Assembly (NCBI GenBank): GCA_029817715.1
Contig: JARUPY010000181.1
Span: 1 to 64,000 of the forward strand
Source: Melastoma dodecandrum
Taxonomy: Eukaryota; Streptophyta; Magnoliopsida; Myrtales; Melastomataceae
Direction: 5' to 3'
DNA length: 64,000 nt
Shown: positions 35,451 through 50,900 of the stretch, in pieces
Numbering within the stretch: the first letter of the stretch is position 1
Layout of the letters: each line of letters opens with the position of its first letter
Translations under genes and position numbers: made by a program
Notes under the pieces: generated by a model
What the model was told of the DNA's origin: nothing
The model's database searches: none
What the model saw: the letters and a program-made list of their open reading frames with translations, nothing else

Positions 35451-38400
35451 GACATTAGGGTACCTTTCGTTGCACAATGAGGAACCCCGCGCACAAGTTA
35501 CGCAAGGTTGTGCATCCCGCATGCTCCGAACCTTGGTGCTTCCGAACTTGCATTTTCCGAAGCCTAAATGATCCCCAAATGCTTCCCAAACTATTTAAAA
35601 TTGGAGTTCTACATTTGACATTCGGGTCCCTTTCGTTGCACAAGGAGGAACCCCGCGCACAACTTACGCAAGGTTGTGCATCCCGCATGCTCCGAAACGT
35701 TGTTGCTTCCGAACTTGCATTTTCCGAAGGCTAAATGATCCCCAAATGCTTCCCAAACTATTCAAAATTGGAGTTCTACATTTGACATTCGGGTCCATTT
35801 CGTTCCACAATGAGGAACCCCGCGCACAACTTACGCAAGGTTGTGCATCCCGCATGCTCCGAACCTTGGTGCTTCCGAACTTGCATTTTCCGAAGCCTAA
35901 ATGATCCCCAAATGCTTCCCAAACAATTCAAAATTGGAGTTCTACATTTGACATTCGGGTCCCGTTCGTTGCACAATGAGGAACCCCGCGCACAACTTAC
36001 GCATGGTTGTGCATCCCGCATGCTCCGAACCTTGGTGCTTCCGAACTTGCATTTTCCGAAGCCTAAATGATCCCCAAATGCTTCCCAACCAATTCAAAAT
36101 TGGAGTTCTACATTTGACATTCGGGTCCCTTTCGTTGCACAATGAGGAACCCCGCGCACAACTTACGCAAGGTTGTGCATCCCGCATGCTCCGAACCTTG
36201 GTGCTTCCGAACTTGCATTTTTCGAAGCCTAAATGATCTCCAAATGCTTCCCAAACTATTCAAAATTGGAGTTCTACATTTGACATTCGGGTCCCTTTCG
36301 TTGCACAATGAGGAACCCCGCGCACAACTTACGCAATGTTGTGCATCCCGCATGCTCCGAACCTTGGTGCTTCCGAACTTGCATTTTTCGAAGCCTAAAT
36401 GATCCCCAAATGCTTCCCAAACTATTCAAAATTGGAGTTCTACATTTGACATTCGGGTCCCTTTCGTTGCACAATGAGGAACCCCGCGCACAACTTACGC
36501 AAGGTTGTGCATCCCGCATGCTCCGAAACGTTGGTGCTTCCGAACTTGCATTTTCCGAAGCCTAAATGATCCCCAAATGCTTCCCAAACTATTCAAAATT
36601 GGAGTTCTACATTTGACATTCGGGTCCCTTTCGTTGCACAATGAGGAACCCCGCGCACAACTTACGCAAGGTTGTGCATCCCGCATGCTCCGAACCTTGG
36701 TGCTTCCGAACTTGCATTTTCCGAAGCCTAAATGATCCCCAAATGCTTCCCAAACTATTCAAAATTGGAGTTCTACATTTGACATTCGGGTCCCTTTCGT
36801 TGCACAATGAGGAACCCCGCGCACAACTTACGCAAGGTTGTGCATCCCGCATGCTCCGAACCTTGGTGCTTCCGAACTTGCATTTTCCGAAGCCTAAATG
36901 ATCCCCAAATGCTTCCCAAACAATTCAAAATTGGAGTTCTACATTTGACATTCGGGTCCCTTTCGTTGCACAATGAGGAACCCCGCGCACAACTTACGCA
37001 AGGTTGTGCATCCCGCATGCTCCGAACCTTGGTGCTTCCGAACTTGCATTTTTCGAAGCCTAAATGATCCCCAAATGCTTCCCAAACTATTCAAAATTGG
37101 AGTTCTACATTTGACATTCGGGTCCCTTTCGTTGCACAATGAGGAACCCCGCGCACAACTTACGCATGGTTGTGCATCCCGCATGCTCCGAACCTTGGTG
37201 CTTCCGAACTTGCATTTTCCGAAGCCTAAATGATCCCCAAATGCTTCCCAAACTATTTAAAATTGGAGTTCTACATTTGACATTCGGGTCCCTTTCGTTG
37301 CACAATGAGGAACCCCGCGCACAACTTACGCAAGGTTGTGCATCCCGCATGCTCCGAACCTTGGTGCTTCCGAACTTGCATTTTCCGAAGCCTAAATGAT
37401 CCCCAAATGCTTCCCAAACTATTCAAAATTGGAGTTCTACATTTGACATTCGGGTCCCTTTCGTTGCACAATGAGGAACCCCGCGCACAACTTACGCAAG
37501 GTTGTGCATCCCGCATGCTCCGAACCTTGGTGCTTCCGAACTTGCATTTTCCGAAGCCTAAATGATCCCCAAATGCTTCCCAAACTATTCAAAATTGGAG
37601 TTCTACATTTGACATTCGGGTCCCTTTCGTTGCACAATGAGGAACCCCGCGCACAACTTACGCAATGTTGTGCATCCCGCATGCTCCGAACCTTGGTGCT
37701 TCCGAACTTGCATTTTTCGAAGCCTAAATGATCCCCAAATGCTTCCCAAACTATTCAAAATTGGAGTTCTACATTTGACATTCGGGTCCCTTTCGTTGCA
37801 CAATGAGGAACCCCGCGCACAACTTACGCAAGGTTGTGCATCCCGCATGCTCCGAACCTTGGTGCTTCCGAACTTGCATTTTCCAAAGCCTAAATGATCC
37901 CCAAATGCTTCCCAAACTATTCAAAATTGGAGTTCTACATTTGACATTCGGGTCCCTTTCGTTGCACAATGAGGAACCCCGCGCACAACTTAGGCATGGT
38001 TGTGCATCCCGCATGCTCCGAACCTTGGTGCTTCCGAACTTGCATTTTCCGAAGCCTAAATGATCCCCAAATGCTTCCCAAACTATTCAAAATTGGAGTT
38101 CTACATTTGACATTCGGGTCCCTTTCGTTGCACAATGAGGAACCCCGCGCACAACTTACGCAAGGTTGTGCATCCCGCATGCTCCGAACCTTGGTGCTTC
38201 CGAACTTGCATTTTCCGAAGCCTAAATGATCCCCAAATGCTTCCCAAACTATTCAAAATTGGAGTTCTACATTTGACATTCGGGTCCCTTTCGTTGCACA
38301 ATGAGGAACCCCGCGCACAACTTACGCAAGGTTGTGCATCCCGCATGCTCCGAACCTTGGTGCTTCCGAACTTGCATTTTTCGAAGCCTAAATGATCCCC

Positions 38401-41400
38401 AAATGCTTCCCAAACTATTCAAAATTGGAGTTCTACATTTGACATTCGGGTCCCTTTCGTTGCACAATGAGGAACCCCGCACACAACTTATGCAAGGTTG
38501 TGCATCCCGCATGCTCTGAACCTTGGTGCTTCCGAACTTGCAATTTCCGAAGCCTAAATGTTCCCCAAATGCTTCCGAAACTATTCCAAATTGGAGTTCT
38601 ACATTTGACATTCGGGTCCCTTTCGTTGCACAATGAGGAACCCCGCGCACAACTTACGCAAGGTTGTGCATCCCGCATGCTCCGAACCTTGGTGCTTCCG
38701 AACCTACATTTTCCGAAGCCTAAATGATCAACAAATGCTTCCCAAACTATTCAAAATTGGAGTTCTACATTTGACATTCGGGACCCATTCGTTGCACAAT
38801 GAGGAACCCGCGCACAACTTACGCAAGGTTGTGCATCCCGCATGCTCCGAACCTTGGTGCTTCCGAACTTGCATTTTCCGAAGCCTAAATGATCCCCAAA
38901 TGCTTCCCAAACTATTCAAAATTGGAGTTCTACATTTGACATTCGGGTCCCTTTCGTTGCACAATGAGGAACCCCGCGCACAACTTACGCAAGGTTGTGC
39001 ATCCCGCATGCTCCGAACCTTGGTGCTTCCGAACTTGCATTTTTCGAAGCCTAAATGATCCCCAAATGCTTCCCAAACTATTCAAAATTGGAGTTCTACA
39101 TTTGACATTCGGGTCCCTTTCGTTGCACAATGAGGAACCCCGCGCACAACTTACGCAAGGTTGTGCATCCCGCATGCTCCGAACCTTGGTGCTTCCGAAC
39201 TTGCATTTTTCGAAGCCTAAATGATCCCCAAATGCTTCCCAAACTATTCAAAATTGGAGTTCTACATTTGACATTCGGGTCCCTTTCGTTGCACAATGAG
39301 GAACCCCGCGCACAACTTACGCAAGGTTGTGCATCCCGCATGCTCCGAACCTTGGTGCTTCCGAACTTGCATTTTTCGAAGCCTAAATGATCCCCAAATG
39401 CTTCCCAAACTATTCAAAATTGGAGTTCTACATTTGACATTCGGGTCCCTTTCGTTGCACAATGAGGAACCCCGCGCACAACTTACGCAAGGTAGTGCAT
39501 CCCGCATGCTCCGAACCTTGGTGCTTCCGAACTTGCATTTTCCGAAGCCTAAATGATCCCCAAATGCTTCCCAAACTATTCAAAATTGGAGTTCTACATT
39601 TGACATTCGGGTCCCTTTCGTTGCACAATGAGGAACCCCGCGCACAACTTACGCAAGGTTGTGCATCCCGCATGCTCCGAACCTTGGTGCTTCCGAACTT
39701 GCATTTTCCGAAGCCTAAATGATCCCCAAATGCTTCCCAAACTATTCAAAATTGGAGTTCTACATTTGACATTCGGGTCCCTTTCGTTGCACAATGAGGA
39801 ACCCCGCGCACAACTTACGCAAGGTTGTGCATCCCGCATGCTCCGAACCTTGGTGCTTCCGAACTTGCATTTTCCGAAGCCTAAATGATCCCCAAATGCT
39901 TCCCAAACTATTCAAAATTGGAGTTCTACATTTGACATTCGGGTCCCTTTCGTTGCACAATGAGGAACCCCGCGCACAACTTACGCAAGGTTGTGCATCC
40001 CGCATGCTCCGAACCTTGATGCTTCCGAACTTGCATTTTTCGAAGCCTTAATGATCCCCAAATGCTTCCCAAACTATTCAAAATTGGAGTTCTACATTTG
40101 ACATTCGGGTCCCTTTCGTTGCACAATGAGGAACCCCGCGCACAACTTACACAAGGTTGTGCATCCCGCATGCTCCGAACCATGGTGCTTCCGAACTTGC
40201 ATTTTCCGAAACCTCAATGATCCCCAAATGCTTCCCAAACTATTCAAAATTGGAGTTCTACATTTGACATTCGGGTCCCTTTCGTTGCACAATGAGGAAC
40301 CCCGCGCACATCTTACGCAAGGTTGTGCATCCCGCATGCTCCGAACCTTGGTGCTTCCGAACTTGCATTTTCCGAAGCCTAAATGATCCCCAAATGCTTC
40401 CCAAACTATTCAAAATTGGAGTTCTACATTTCACAATCGGGTCCCTTTCGTTGCACAATGAGGAACCCCGAGCACAAATTACGCAAGGTTGTGCATCCCC
40501 CATGCTCCGAACCTTGGAGCTTCCGAACTTGCATGTTCCGAAGCCTAAATGAACCCCAAATGCTTCCCAAACTATTCAAAATTGGAGTTCTACATTTGAC
40601 ATTCGGGTCCCTTTCGTTGCACAATGAGGAACCCCGCGCACAACTTACGCAAGGTTGTGCATCCCGCATGCTCCGAACCTTGGTGCTTCCGAACTTGCAT
40701 TTTTCGAAGCCTAAATGATCCCCAAAAGCTTCTCAATCTACTCAAAATTGGAGTTCTACATTTGACATTCGGGTCCCTTTCGTTGCACAATGAGGAACCC
40801 CGCGCACAACTTACGCAAGGTTGTGCATCCCGCATGCTCCGAACCTTGGTGCTTCCGAACTTGCATTTTCCGAAGCCTAAATGATCCCCAAATGCTTCCC
40901 AAACTATTCAAAATTGGAGTTCTACATTTGACATTCGGGTCCCTTTCGTTGCACAATGAGGAACCCCGCGCACAACTTACGCAAGGTTGTGCATCCCGCA
41001 TGCTCCGAACCTTGGTGCTTCCGAACTTGCATTTTCCGAAGCCTAAATGATCCCCAAATGCTTCCCAAACTATTTAAAATTGGAGTTCTACATTTGACAT
41101 TCGGGTCCCTTTCGTTGCACAAGGAGGAACCCCGCGCACAACTTACGCAAGGTTGTGCATCCCGCATGCTCCGAACCTTGGTGCTTCCGAACTTGCATTT
41201 TCCGAAGCCTAAATGATCCCCAAATGCTTCCCAAACTATTCAAAATTGGAGTTCTACATTTGACATTCGGGTCCCTTTCGTTGCACAAGGAGGAACCCCG
41301 CGCACAACTTACGCAAGGTTGTGCATCCCGCATGCTCCGAACCTTGGTGCTTCCGAACTTGCATTTTCCGAAGCCTAAATGATCCCCAAATGCTTCCCAA

Positions 41401-44400
41401 ACTATTCAAAATTGGAGTTCTACATTTGACATTCGGGTCCCCTTCGTTGCACAATGAGGAACCCCGCGCACAACTTACGCAAGGTTGTGCATCCCGCATG
41501 CTCCGAACCTTGGTGCTTCCGAACTTGCATTTTCCGAAGCCTAAATGATCCCCAAATGCTTCCCAAACTATTCAAAATTGGAGTTCTACATTTGACATTC
41601 GGGTCCCTTTCGTTGCACAATGAGGAACCCCGCGCACACCTTTAGCAAGGTTGTGCATCCCGCATGCTCCGAACCTTGGTGCTTCCGAACTTGCATTTTT
41701 CGAAGCCTAAATGATCCCCAAATGCTTCCCAAACTATTCAAAATTGGAGTTCTACATTTGACATTCGGGTCCCTTTCGTTGCACAATGAGGAACCCCGCG
41801 CACAACTTACGCAAGGTTGTGCATCCCGCATGCTCCGAACCTTGGTGCTTCCGAACTTGCATTTTCCGAAGCCTAAATGATCCCCAAATGCTTCCCAAAC
41901 TATTCAAAATAGGAGTTCTACATTTGACATTCGGGTCCCTTTCGTTGCACAATGAGGAACCCCGCGCACAACTTACGCAAGGTTGTGCATCCCGCATGCT
42001 CCGAACCTTGGTCCTTCAGAACTTGCATTTTCCGAAGCCTAAATAATCCCCAAATGCTTCCCAAGCTATTTAAAATTGGAGTTCTAGATTTGACATTCGG
42101 GTCCCTTTCGTTGCACAATGAGGAACCCCGCGCACAACTTACGCAAGGTTGTGCATCCCGCATGCTCCGAACCTTGGTGCTTCCGAACTTGCATTTTCCG
42201 AAGCCTAAATGATCCCCAAATGCTTCCCAAACTATTCAAAATTGGAGTTCTACATTTGACATTCGGGTCCCTTTCGTTGCACAATGAGGAACCCCGCGCA
42301 CAACTTACGCAAGGTTGTGCATCCCGCATGCTCCGAACCTTGGTGCTTCCGAACTTGCATTTTCCGAAGCCTAAATGATCCCCAAATGCTTCCCAAACTA
42401 TTCAAAATTGGACTTCTACATTTGACATTCGGGTCCCTTTCGTTGCACAATGAGGAACCCCGCGCACAACTTACGCAAGGTTGTGCATCCCGCATGCTCC
42501 GAACCTTGGTGCTTCCGAACTTGCATTTTCCGAAGCCTAAATGATCCCCAAATGCTTCCCAAACTATTAAAAATTGGAGTTCTACATTTGACATTCGGGT
42601 CCCTTTCGTTGCACAATGAGGAACCCCGCGCACAACTTACGCAAGGTTGTGCATCCCGCATGCTCCGAACCATGGTGCTTCCGAACGTGCATTTTCCGAA
42701 GCCTAAATGATCCCCAAATGCTTCCCAAACTATTCAAAATTGGAGTTCTACATTTGACATTCGGGTCCCTTTCGTTGCACAATGAGGAACCCCGCGCACA
42801 ACTTACGCAAGGTTGTGCATCCCGCATGCTCCGAACCTTGGTGCTTCTGAACTTGCATTTTCCGAAGCCTAAATGATCCCCAAATGCTTCCCAAACTATT
42901 CAAAATTGGAGTTCTACATTTGACATTCGGGTCCATTTCGTTGCACAAGGAGGAACCCCGCGCACAACTTAGGCTAGGTTGTGCATCCCGCATGCTCCGA
43001 ACCTTGGTGCATCCGAACTTGCATTTTCCGAAGCCTAAATGATACCCAAATGCTTCCCAAACTATTCAAAATTGGAGTTCTACATTTGACATTCGGGTCC
43101 CTTTCGTTGCACAATGAGGAACCCCGCGCACAACTTACGCAAGGTTGTGCATCCCGCATGCTCCGAACCTTGGTGCTTCCGAACTTGCATTTTCCGAAGC
43201 CTAAATGATCCCCAAATGCTTCCCAAACTATTCAAAATTGGAGTTCTACATTTGACATTCGGGTCCCTTTCGTTGCACAATGAGGAACCCCGCGCACAAC
43301 TTACGCAAGGTTGTGCATCCGGCATGCTCCGAACCTTGGTGCTTCCGAATTGGCATTTCCCGAAGCCTAAATGATCCCCAAATGCTTCCCAAACTATTCA
43401 AAATTGGTGTTCTACATTTGACATTCGGGTCCCTTTCGTTGCACAATGAGGAACCCCGCGCACAACTTACGCAAGGTTGTGCATCCCGCATGCTCCGAAC
43501 CTTGGTGCTTCCGAACTTGCATTTTTCGAAGCCTAAATGATCCCCAAATGCTTCCCAAACTATTCAAAATTGGAGTTCTACATTTGACATTCGGGTCCCT
43601 TTCGTTGCACAATGAGGAACCCCGCGCACAACTTACGCAAGGTTGTGCATCCCGCATGCTCCGAACCTTGGTGCTTCCGAACTTGCATTTTTCGAAGCCT
43701 AAATGATCCCCAAATGCTTCCCAAACTATTCAAAATTGGAGTTCTACATTTGACATTCGGGTCCCTTTCGTTGCACAATGAGGAACCCCGCGCACAACTT
43801 ACGCAAGGTTGTGCATCCCGCATGCTCCGAACCTTGGTGCTTCCGAACTTGCATTTTCCGAAGCCTAAATGATCCCCAAATGCTTCCCAAACTATTCAAA
43901 ATTGGAGTTCTACATTTGACATTCGGGTCCCTTTCGTTGCGCAATGAGGAACCCCGCGCACAACTTACGCAAGGTTGTGCATCCCGCATGCTCCGAACCT
44001 TGGTGCTTCCGAACTTGCATTTTCCGAAGCCTAAATGATCCCCAAATGCTTCCCAAACTATTCAAAATTGGAGTTCTACATTTGACATTCGGGTCCCTTT
44101 CGTTGCACAATGAGGAACCCCGCGCACAACTTACGCAAGGTTGTGCATCCCGCATGCTCCGAACCTTGGTGCTTCCGAACTTGCATTTTTCGAAGCCTAA
44201 ATGATCCCCAAATGCTTCCCAAACTATTCAAAATTGGAGTTCTACATTTGACATTCGGGTCCCTTTCGTTGCACAATGAGGAACCCCGCGCACAACTTAC
44301 GCAGGGTTGTGCATCCCGCATGCTCCGTACATTGATGCTTCCGAACTTGCATTTTCCGAAGCCCAATTGATCTCCAAATGCTACCCAAACTATTCAAAAT

Positions 44401-47400
44401 TGGAGTTCTACATTTGACATTACGGTCCCTTTCGTTGCACAATGAGGAACCCCGCGCACAACTTACGCAAGGTTGTGCCTCCCGCATGCTCCGAACCTTG
44501 GGGCTTCCGAACTTGCATTTTCCGAAGCCTAAATGATCCCCAAATGCTTCCCAAACTATTTAAAATTGGAGTTCTACATTTGACATTCGGGTCCCTTTCG
44601 TTGCACAAGGAGGAACCCCGCGCACAACTTAGGCTAGGTTGTGCATCCCGCATGCTCCGAACCTTGGTGCTTCCGAACTTGCATTTTCCGAAGCCTAAAT
44701 GATCCCCAAATGCTTCCCAAACTATTTAAAATTGGAGTTCTACATTTGACATTCGGGTCCCTTTCGTTGCACAAGGAGGAACCCCGCGCACAACTTACGC
44801 AAGGTTGTGCATCCCGCATGCTCCGAACCTTGGGGCATCCGAACTTCCATTTTCCGAAGCCTAAATGATCCCCAAATGCTTCCCATCTATTCAAAATTGG
44901 AGTTCTACGTTTGACATTCGGGTCCCTTTCCTTGCACAAGGAGGAAACCCCGCGCTCAACTTACGCAAGGTTGTGCATCCCGCATGCTCCGAACCTTGGT
45001 GCTTCCGAACTTGCATTTTCCGAAGCCTAAATGATCCCCAAATGCTTCCCAAACTATTCAAAATTGGAGTTCTACATTTGACATTCGGGTCCCTTTCGTT
45101 GCACAATGAGGAACCCCGCGCACAACTTACGCAAGGTTGTGCATCCCGCATGCTCCGAACCTTGGTGCTTCCGAACTTGCATTTTTCGAAGCCTAAATGA
45201 TCCCCAAATGCTTCCCAAACTATTCAAAATTGGAGTTCTACATTTGACATTCGGGTCCCTTTCGTTGCACAATGAGGAACCCCGCGCACAACTTACGCAA
45301 GGTTGTGCATCCCGCATGCTCCGAACCTTGGTGCTTCCGAACTTGCATTTTCCGAAGCCGAAATGATACCCAAATGCTTCCCAAACTATTCAAAATTAGA
45401 GTTCTACATTTGACATTCGGGTCCCTTTCGTTGCACAATGAGGAACCCCGCGCACAACTTACGCAAGGTTGTGCATCCCGCATGCTCCGAACCTTGGTGC
45501 TTCCGAACTTGCATTTTCCGAAGCCTAAATGATACCCAAATGCTTCCCAAACTATTCAAAATTGGAGTTCTACATTTGACATTCGGGTCCCTTTCGTTGC
45601 ACAATGAGGAACCCCGCGCACAACTTACGCAAGGTTGTGCATCCCGCATGCTCCGAACCTTGGTGCTTCCGAACTTGCATTTTCCGAAGCCTAAATGATC
45701 CCCAAATGCTTCCCAAACTATTCAAAATTGGAGTTCTACATTTGACATTCGGGTCCCTTTCGTTGCCCAATGAGGAACCCCGCGCACAACTTACGCAAGG
45801 TTGTGCATCCCGCATGCTCCGAACCTTGGTGCTTCCGAACTTGCATTTTCCGAAGCCTAAATGATCCCCAAATGCTTCCCAAACTATTCAAAATTGGAGT
45901 TCTACATTTGACATTCGGGTCCCTTTCGTTGCACAATGAGGAACCCCGCGCACAACTTACGCAAGGTTGTGCATCCCGCATGCTCCGAACCTTGGTGCTT
46001 CCGAACTTGCATTTTCCGAAGCCTAAATGATCCCCAAATGCTTCCCAAACTATTCAAAATTGGAGTTCTACATTTGACATTCGGGTCCCTTTCGTTGCAC
46101 AATGAGGAACCCCGCGCACAACTTACGCAAGGTTGTGCATCCCGCATGCTCCGAACCTTGGTGCTTCCGAACTTGCATTTTCCGAAGCCTAAATGATCCC
46201 CAAATGCTTCCCAAACTATTCAAAATTGGAGTTCTACATTTGACATTCGGGTCCCTTTCGTTGCAAAATGACGAACCCCGCGCACAACTTACGCAAGGTT
46301 GTGCATCCCGCATGCTCCGTACCTTGGTGCTTCCGAACTTGCATTTTCCGAAGCCTAAATGATCCCCAAATGCTTCCCAAACTATTCAAAACTGGAGTTC
46401 TACATTTCACTTTTGGGTCCATTTCGTTGCACAAGGAGGAACCCCGCGCACAACTTACGCAAGGTTGTGCATCCCGCATGCTCCGTACCTTGGTGCTTCC
46501 GAACTTGCATTTTCCGAAGCCTAAATGATCCCCAAATGCTTCCCAAACTATTCAAAATTGGAGTTCTACATTTGACATTCGGGTCCCTTTCGTTGCACAA
46601 TGAGGAACCCCGCGCACAACTTACGCAAGGTTGTGCATCCCGCATGCTCCGAACCTTGGTGCTTCCGAACTTGCATTTTCCGAAGCCTAAATGATCCCCA
46701 AATGCTTCCCAAACTATTCAAAATTGGAGTTCTACATTTGACATTCGGGTCCCTTTCGTTGCACAATGAGGAACCCCGCGCACAACTTACGCAAGGTTGT
46801 GCATCCCGCATGCTCCGAACCTTGATGCTTCCGAACTTGCATTTTCCGAAGCCTAAATGATCCCCAAATGCTTCCCAAACTATTCAAAATTGGAGTTCTA
46901 CATTTGACATTCGGGTCCCTTTCGTTGCACAATGAGGAACCCCGCGCACAACTTACGCAAGGTTGTGCATCCCGCATGCTCCGAACCTTGGTGCTTCCGA
47001 ACTTGCATTTTTCGAAGCCTAAATGATCCCCAAATGCTTCCCAAACTATTCAAAATTGGAGTTCTACATTTGACATTCGGGTCCCTTTCGTTGCACAATG
47101 AGGAACCCCGCGCACAACTTACGCAAGGTTGTGCATCCCGCATGCTCCGAACCTTGGTGCTTCCGAACTTGCATTTTTCGAAGCCTAAATGATCCCCAAA
47201 TGCTTCCCAAACTATTCAAAATTGGAGTTCTACATTTGACATTCGGGTCCCTTTCGTTGCACAATGAGGAACCCCGCGCACAACTTACGCAAGGTTGTGC
47301 ATCCCGCATGCTCCGAACCTTGGTGCTTCCGAACTTGCATTTTCCGAAGCCTAAATGATCCCCAAATGCTTCCCAAACTATTCAAAATAGGAGTTCTACA

Positions 47401-47560
47401 TTTGACATTCGGGTCCCTTTCGTTACACAATGAGGAACCCCGCGCACAACTTACGCAAGGTTGTGCATCCCGCATGCTCCGAACCTTGGTGCTTCCGAAC
47501 TTGCATTTTCCGAAGCCTAAATGATCTCCAAATGCTTCCCAAACTATTCAAAATTGGAGT
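35450..47560 (+). repeat. Homogeneous 166-bp satellite block
   Basis: Regular 166-bp units like those at 6.6-25.5 kb. Single-base length changes are rare (one base lost near 38809, giving GAACCCGCGC). Uncommon variants cluster around 40020-40560 and 44300-44960. Nearly all units keep the CENP-B-box-like motif. Confidence 0.92.
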
Positions 47561-47930
47561 TCTACATTTGACATTCGGGTCCCTTTCGTTTGCACAATGA
47601 GGAACCCCGCGCACAACTTACGCAAGGTTGTGCATCCCGCATGCTCCGAACCTTGGTGCTTCCGAACTTGCATTTTTCGAAGCCTAAATGATCCCCAAAT
47701 GCTTCCCAAACTATTCAAAATTGGAGTTCTACATTTGACATTCGGGTCCGTTTCGTTTGCACAATGAGGAACCCCGCGCACAACTTACGCAAGGTTGTGC
47801 ATCCCGCATGCTCCCATCCTTGGTGCTTCCGAACTTGCATTTTCCGAATCCAAAATGATCCCCAAATGCTTCCCAAACCAATCAAAATTGGAGTTCTACA
47901 TTTGACACTCGGGTACCTTTCGTTGCACAA
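47560..47930 (+). repeat. Two-unit island of the 167-bp subfamily
   Basis: CGTTTGCACAATG appears at about 47588 and 47755, flanked on both sides by 166-bp units. The next unit is unusually diverged (CTCCCATCC, CGAATCCAAAATG, AAACCAATCAAA, ACACTCGGGTACC, about 47812-47912). An island like this fits gene conversion or a small unequal exchange with the 167-bp block. Confidence 0.75.
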
Positions 47931-50900
47931 TGAGGAACCCCGCGCACAACTTACGCAAGGTTGTGCATCCCGCATGCTCCGAACCTTGGTGCTTCCGAAC
48001 TTGCATTTTCCGAAGCCTAAATGATCCCCAAATGCTTCCCAAACTATTCAAAATTGGAGTTCTACATTTGACATTCGGGTCCCTTTCGTTGCACAATGAG
48101 GAACCCCGCGCACAACTTACGCAAGGTTGTGCATCCCGCATGCTCCGAACCTTGGTGCTTCCGAACTTGCATTTTCCGAAGCCTAAACGATCCCCAAATG
48201 CTTCCCAAACTATTCAAAATTGGAGTTCTACATTTGACATTCGGGTCCCTTTCGTTGCACAATGAGGAACCCCGCGCACAACTTACGCAAGGTTGTGCAT
48301 CCCGCATGCTCCGAACCTTGGTGCTTCCGAACTTGCATTTTCCGGAGCCTAAATGATCCCCAAATGCTTCCCAAACTATTCAAAATTGGAGTTCTACATT
48401 TGACATTCGGGTCCCTTTCGTTGCACAATGAGGAACCCCGCGCACAACTTACGCAAGGTTGTGCATCCCGCATGCTCCGAACCTTGGTGCTTCCGAACTT
48501 GCATTTTCCGAAGCCTAAATGATCCTCAAATGCTTGCCAAACTATTCAAAATTAGAGTTCTACATTTGACATTCGGGTCCCTTTCGTTGCACAATGAGGA
48601 ACCCCGCGCACAACTTACGCAAGGTTGTGCATCCCGCATGCTCCGAACCTTGGTGCTTCCGAACTTGCATTTTCCGAAGCCTAAATGATCCCCTAATGCT
48701 TCCCAAACTATTCAAAATTGGAGTTCTACATTTGACATTCGGGTCCCTTTCGTTGCACAATGAGGAACCCCGCGCACAACTTACGCAAGGTTGTGCATCC
48801 CGCATGCTCCGAACCTTGGTGCTTCCGAACTTGCATTTTTCGAAGCCTAAATGATCCCCAAATGCTTCCCAAACTATTCAAAATTGGAGTTCTACATTTG
48901 ACATTCGGGTCCCTTTCGTTGCACATGAGGAACCCCGCGCACAACTTACGCAAGGTTGTGCATCCCGCATGCTCCGAACCTTGGTGCTTCCGAACTTGCA
49001 TTTTCCGAAGCCTAAATGATCCCCAAATGCTTCCCAAACTATTCAAAATTGGAGTTCTACATTTGACATTCGGGTCCCTTTCGTTGCACAATGAGGAACC
49101 CCGCGCACAACTTACGCAAGGTTGTGCATCCCGCATGCTCCGAACCTTGGTGCTTCCGAACTTGCATTTTCCGAAGCCTAAATGATCCCCAAATGCTTCC
49201 CAAACTATTCAAAATTGGAGTTCTACATTTGACATTCGGGTCCCTTTCGTTGCACAATGAGGAACCCCGCGCACAACTTACGCAAGGTTGTGCATCCCGC
49301 ATGCTCCGAACCTTGGTGCTTCCGAACTTGCATTTTCCGAAGCCTAAATGATCCCCAAATGCTTCCCAAACTATTCAAAATTGGAGTTCTACATTTGACA
49401 TTCGGGTCCCTTTCGTTGCACAAGGAGGAACCCCGCGCACAACTTACGCAAGGTTGTGCATCCCGCATGCTCCGAACCTTGGTGCTTCCGAACTTGCATT
49501 TTCCGAAGCCTAAATGAACCCCAAATGCTTCCCAAACTATTCAAAATTGGAGTTCTACATTTGACATTCGGGTCCCTTTCGTTGCACAATGAGGAACCCC
49601 GCGCAGAACTTACGCAACGTTGTGCATCGCGCATGCTCCGAACCTTGGTGCTTCCGAACTTGCATTTTCCGAAGCCTAAATGATCCCCAAATGCTTCCTA
49701 AACTATTCAAAATTGGAGTTCTACATTTGACATTCGGGTCCCTTTCGTTGCACAATGAGGAACCCTGCGCACTACTTACGCTAGCTTGTGCATCCCGCAT
49801 GCTCCGAAGCTTGGTGCTTCCGAACTTGCATTTTCCAATGCCTAAATGATCCCCAAATGCTTCCCAAACTATTCAAAATTGGAGTTCTACGTTTGACATT
49901 CGGGTCCCTTTCGTTGCACAATGAGGAACCCCGCGCACAACTTACCCAACGTTGTGCATCCCGCATGCTCCGAACCTTGGTGCTTCCGAACTTGCATTTT
50001 CCGAAGCCTAAATGATCCCCAAATGCTTCCCAAACTATTCAAAATTAGAGTTCTACATTTGACATTCGGGTCCCTTTCGTTGCACAATGAGGAACCCCGC
50101 GCACAACTTACGCAAGGTTGTGCATCCCGCATGCTCCGAACCTTGGTGCTTCCGAACTTGCATTTTCCGAAGCCTAAATGATCCCCAAATGCTTCCCAAA
50201 CTATTCAAAATTGGAGTTCTACATTTGACATTCGGGTCCCTTTCGTTGCACAATGAGGAACCCCGCGCACAACCTACGCAAGGTTGTGCATCCCGCATGC
50301 TCCGTACCTTGGTGCTTCCGAACTTGCATTTTCCGATGCCTAAATGATCCCCAAATGCTTCCCAAACTATTCAAAATTGGAGTTCTACATTTGACATTCG
50401 GGTCCCTTTCGTTGCACAATGAGGAACCCCGCGCACAACTTACGCAAGGTTGTGCATCCCGCATGCTCCGAACCTTGGTGCTTCCGAACTTGCATTTTTC
50501 GAAGCCTAAATGATCCCCAAATGCTTCCCAAACTATTCAAAATTGGAGTTCTACATTTGACATTCGGGTCCCTTTCGTTGCACAATGAGGAACCCCGCGC
50601 ACAACTTACGCAAGGTTGTGCATCCCGCATGCTCCGAACCTTGGTGCTTCCGAACTTGCATTTTTCGAAGCCTAAATGATCCCCAAATGCTTCCCAAACT
50701 ATTCAAAATTGGAGTTCTACATTTGACATTCGGGTCCCTTTCGTTGCACAATGAGGAACCCCGCGCACAACTTACGCAAGGTTGTGCATCCCGCATGCTC
50801 CGAACCTTGGTGCTTCCGAACTTGCATTTTCCGAAGCCTAAATGATCCCCAAATGCTTCCCAAACTATTCAAAATTGGAGTTCTACATTTGACATTCGGG

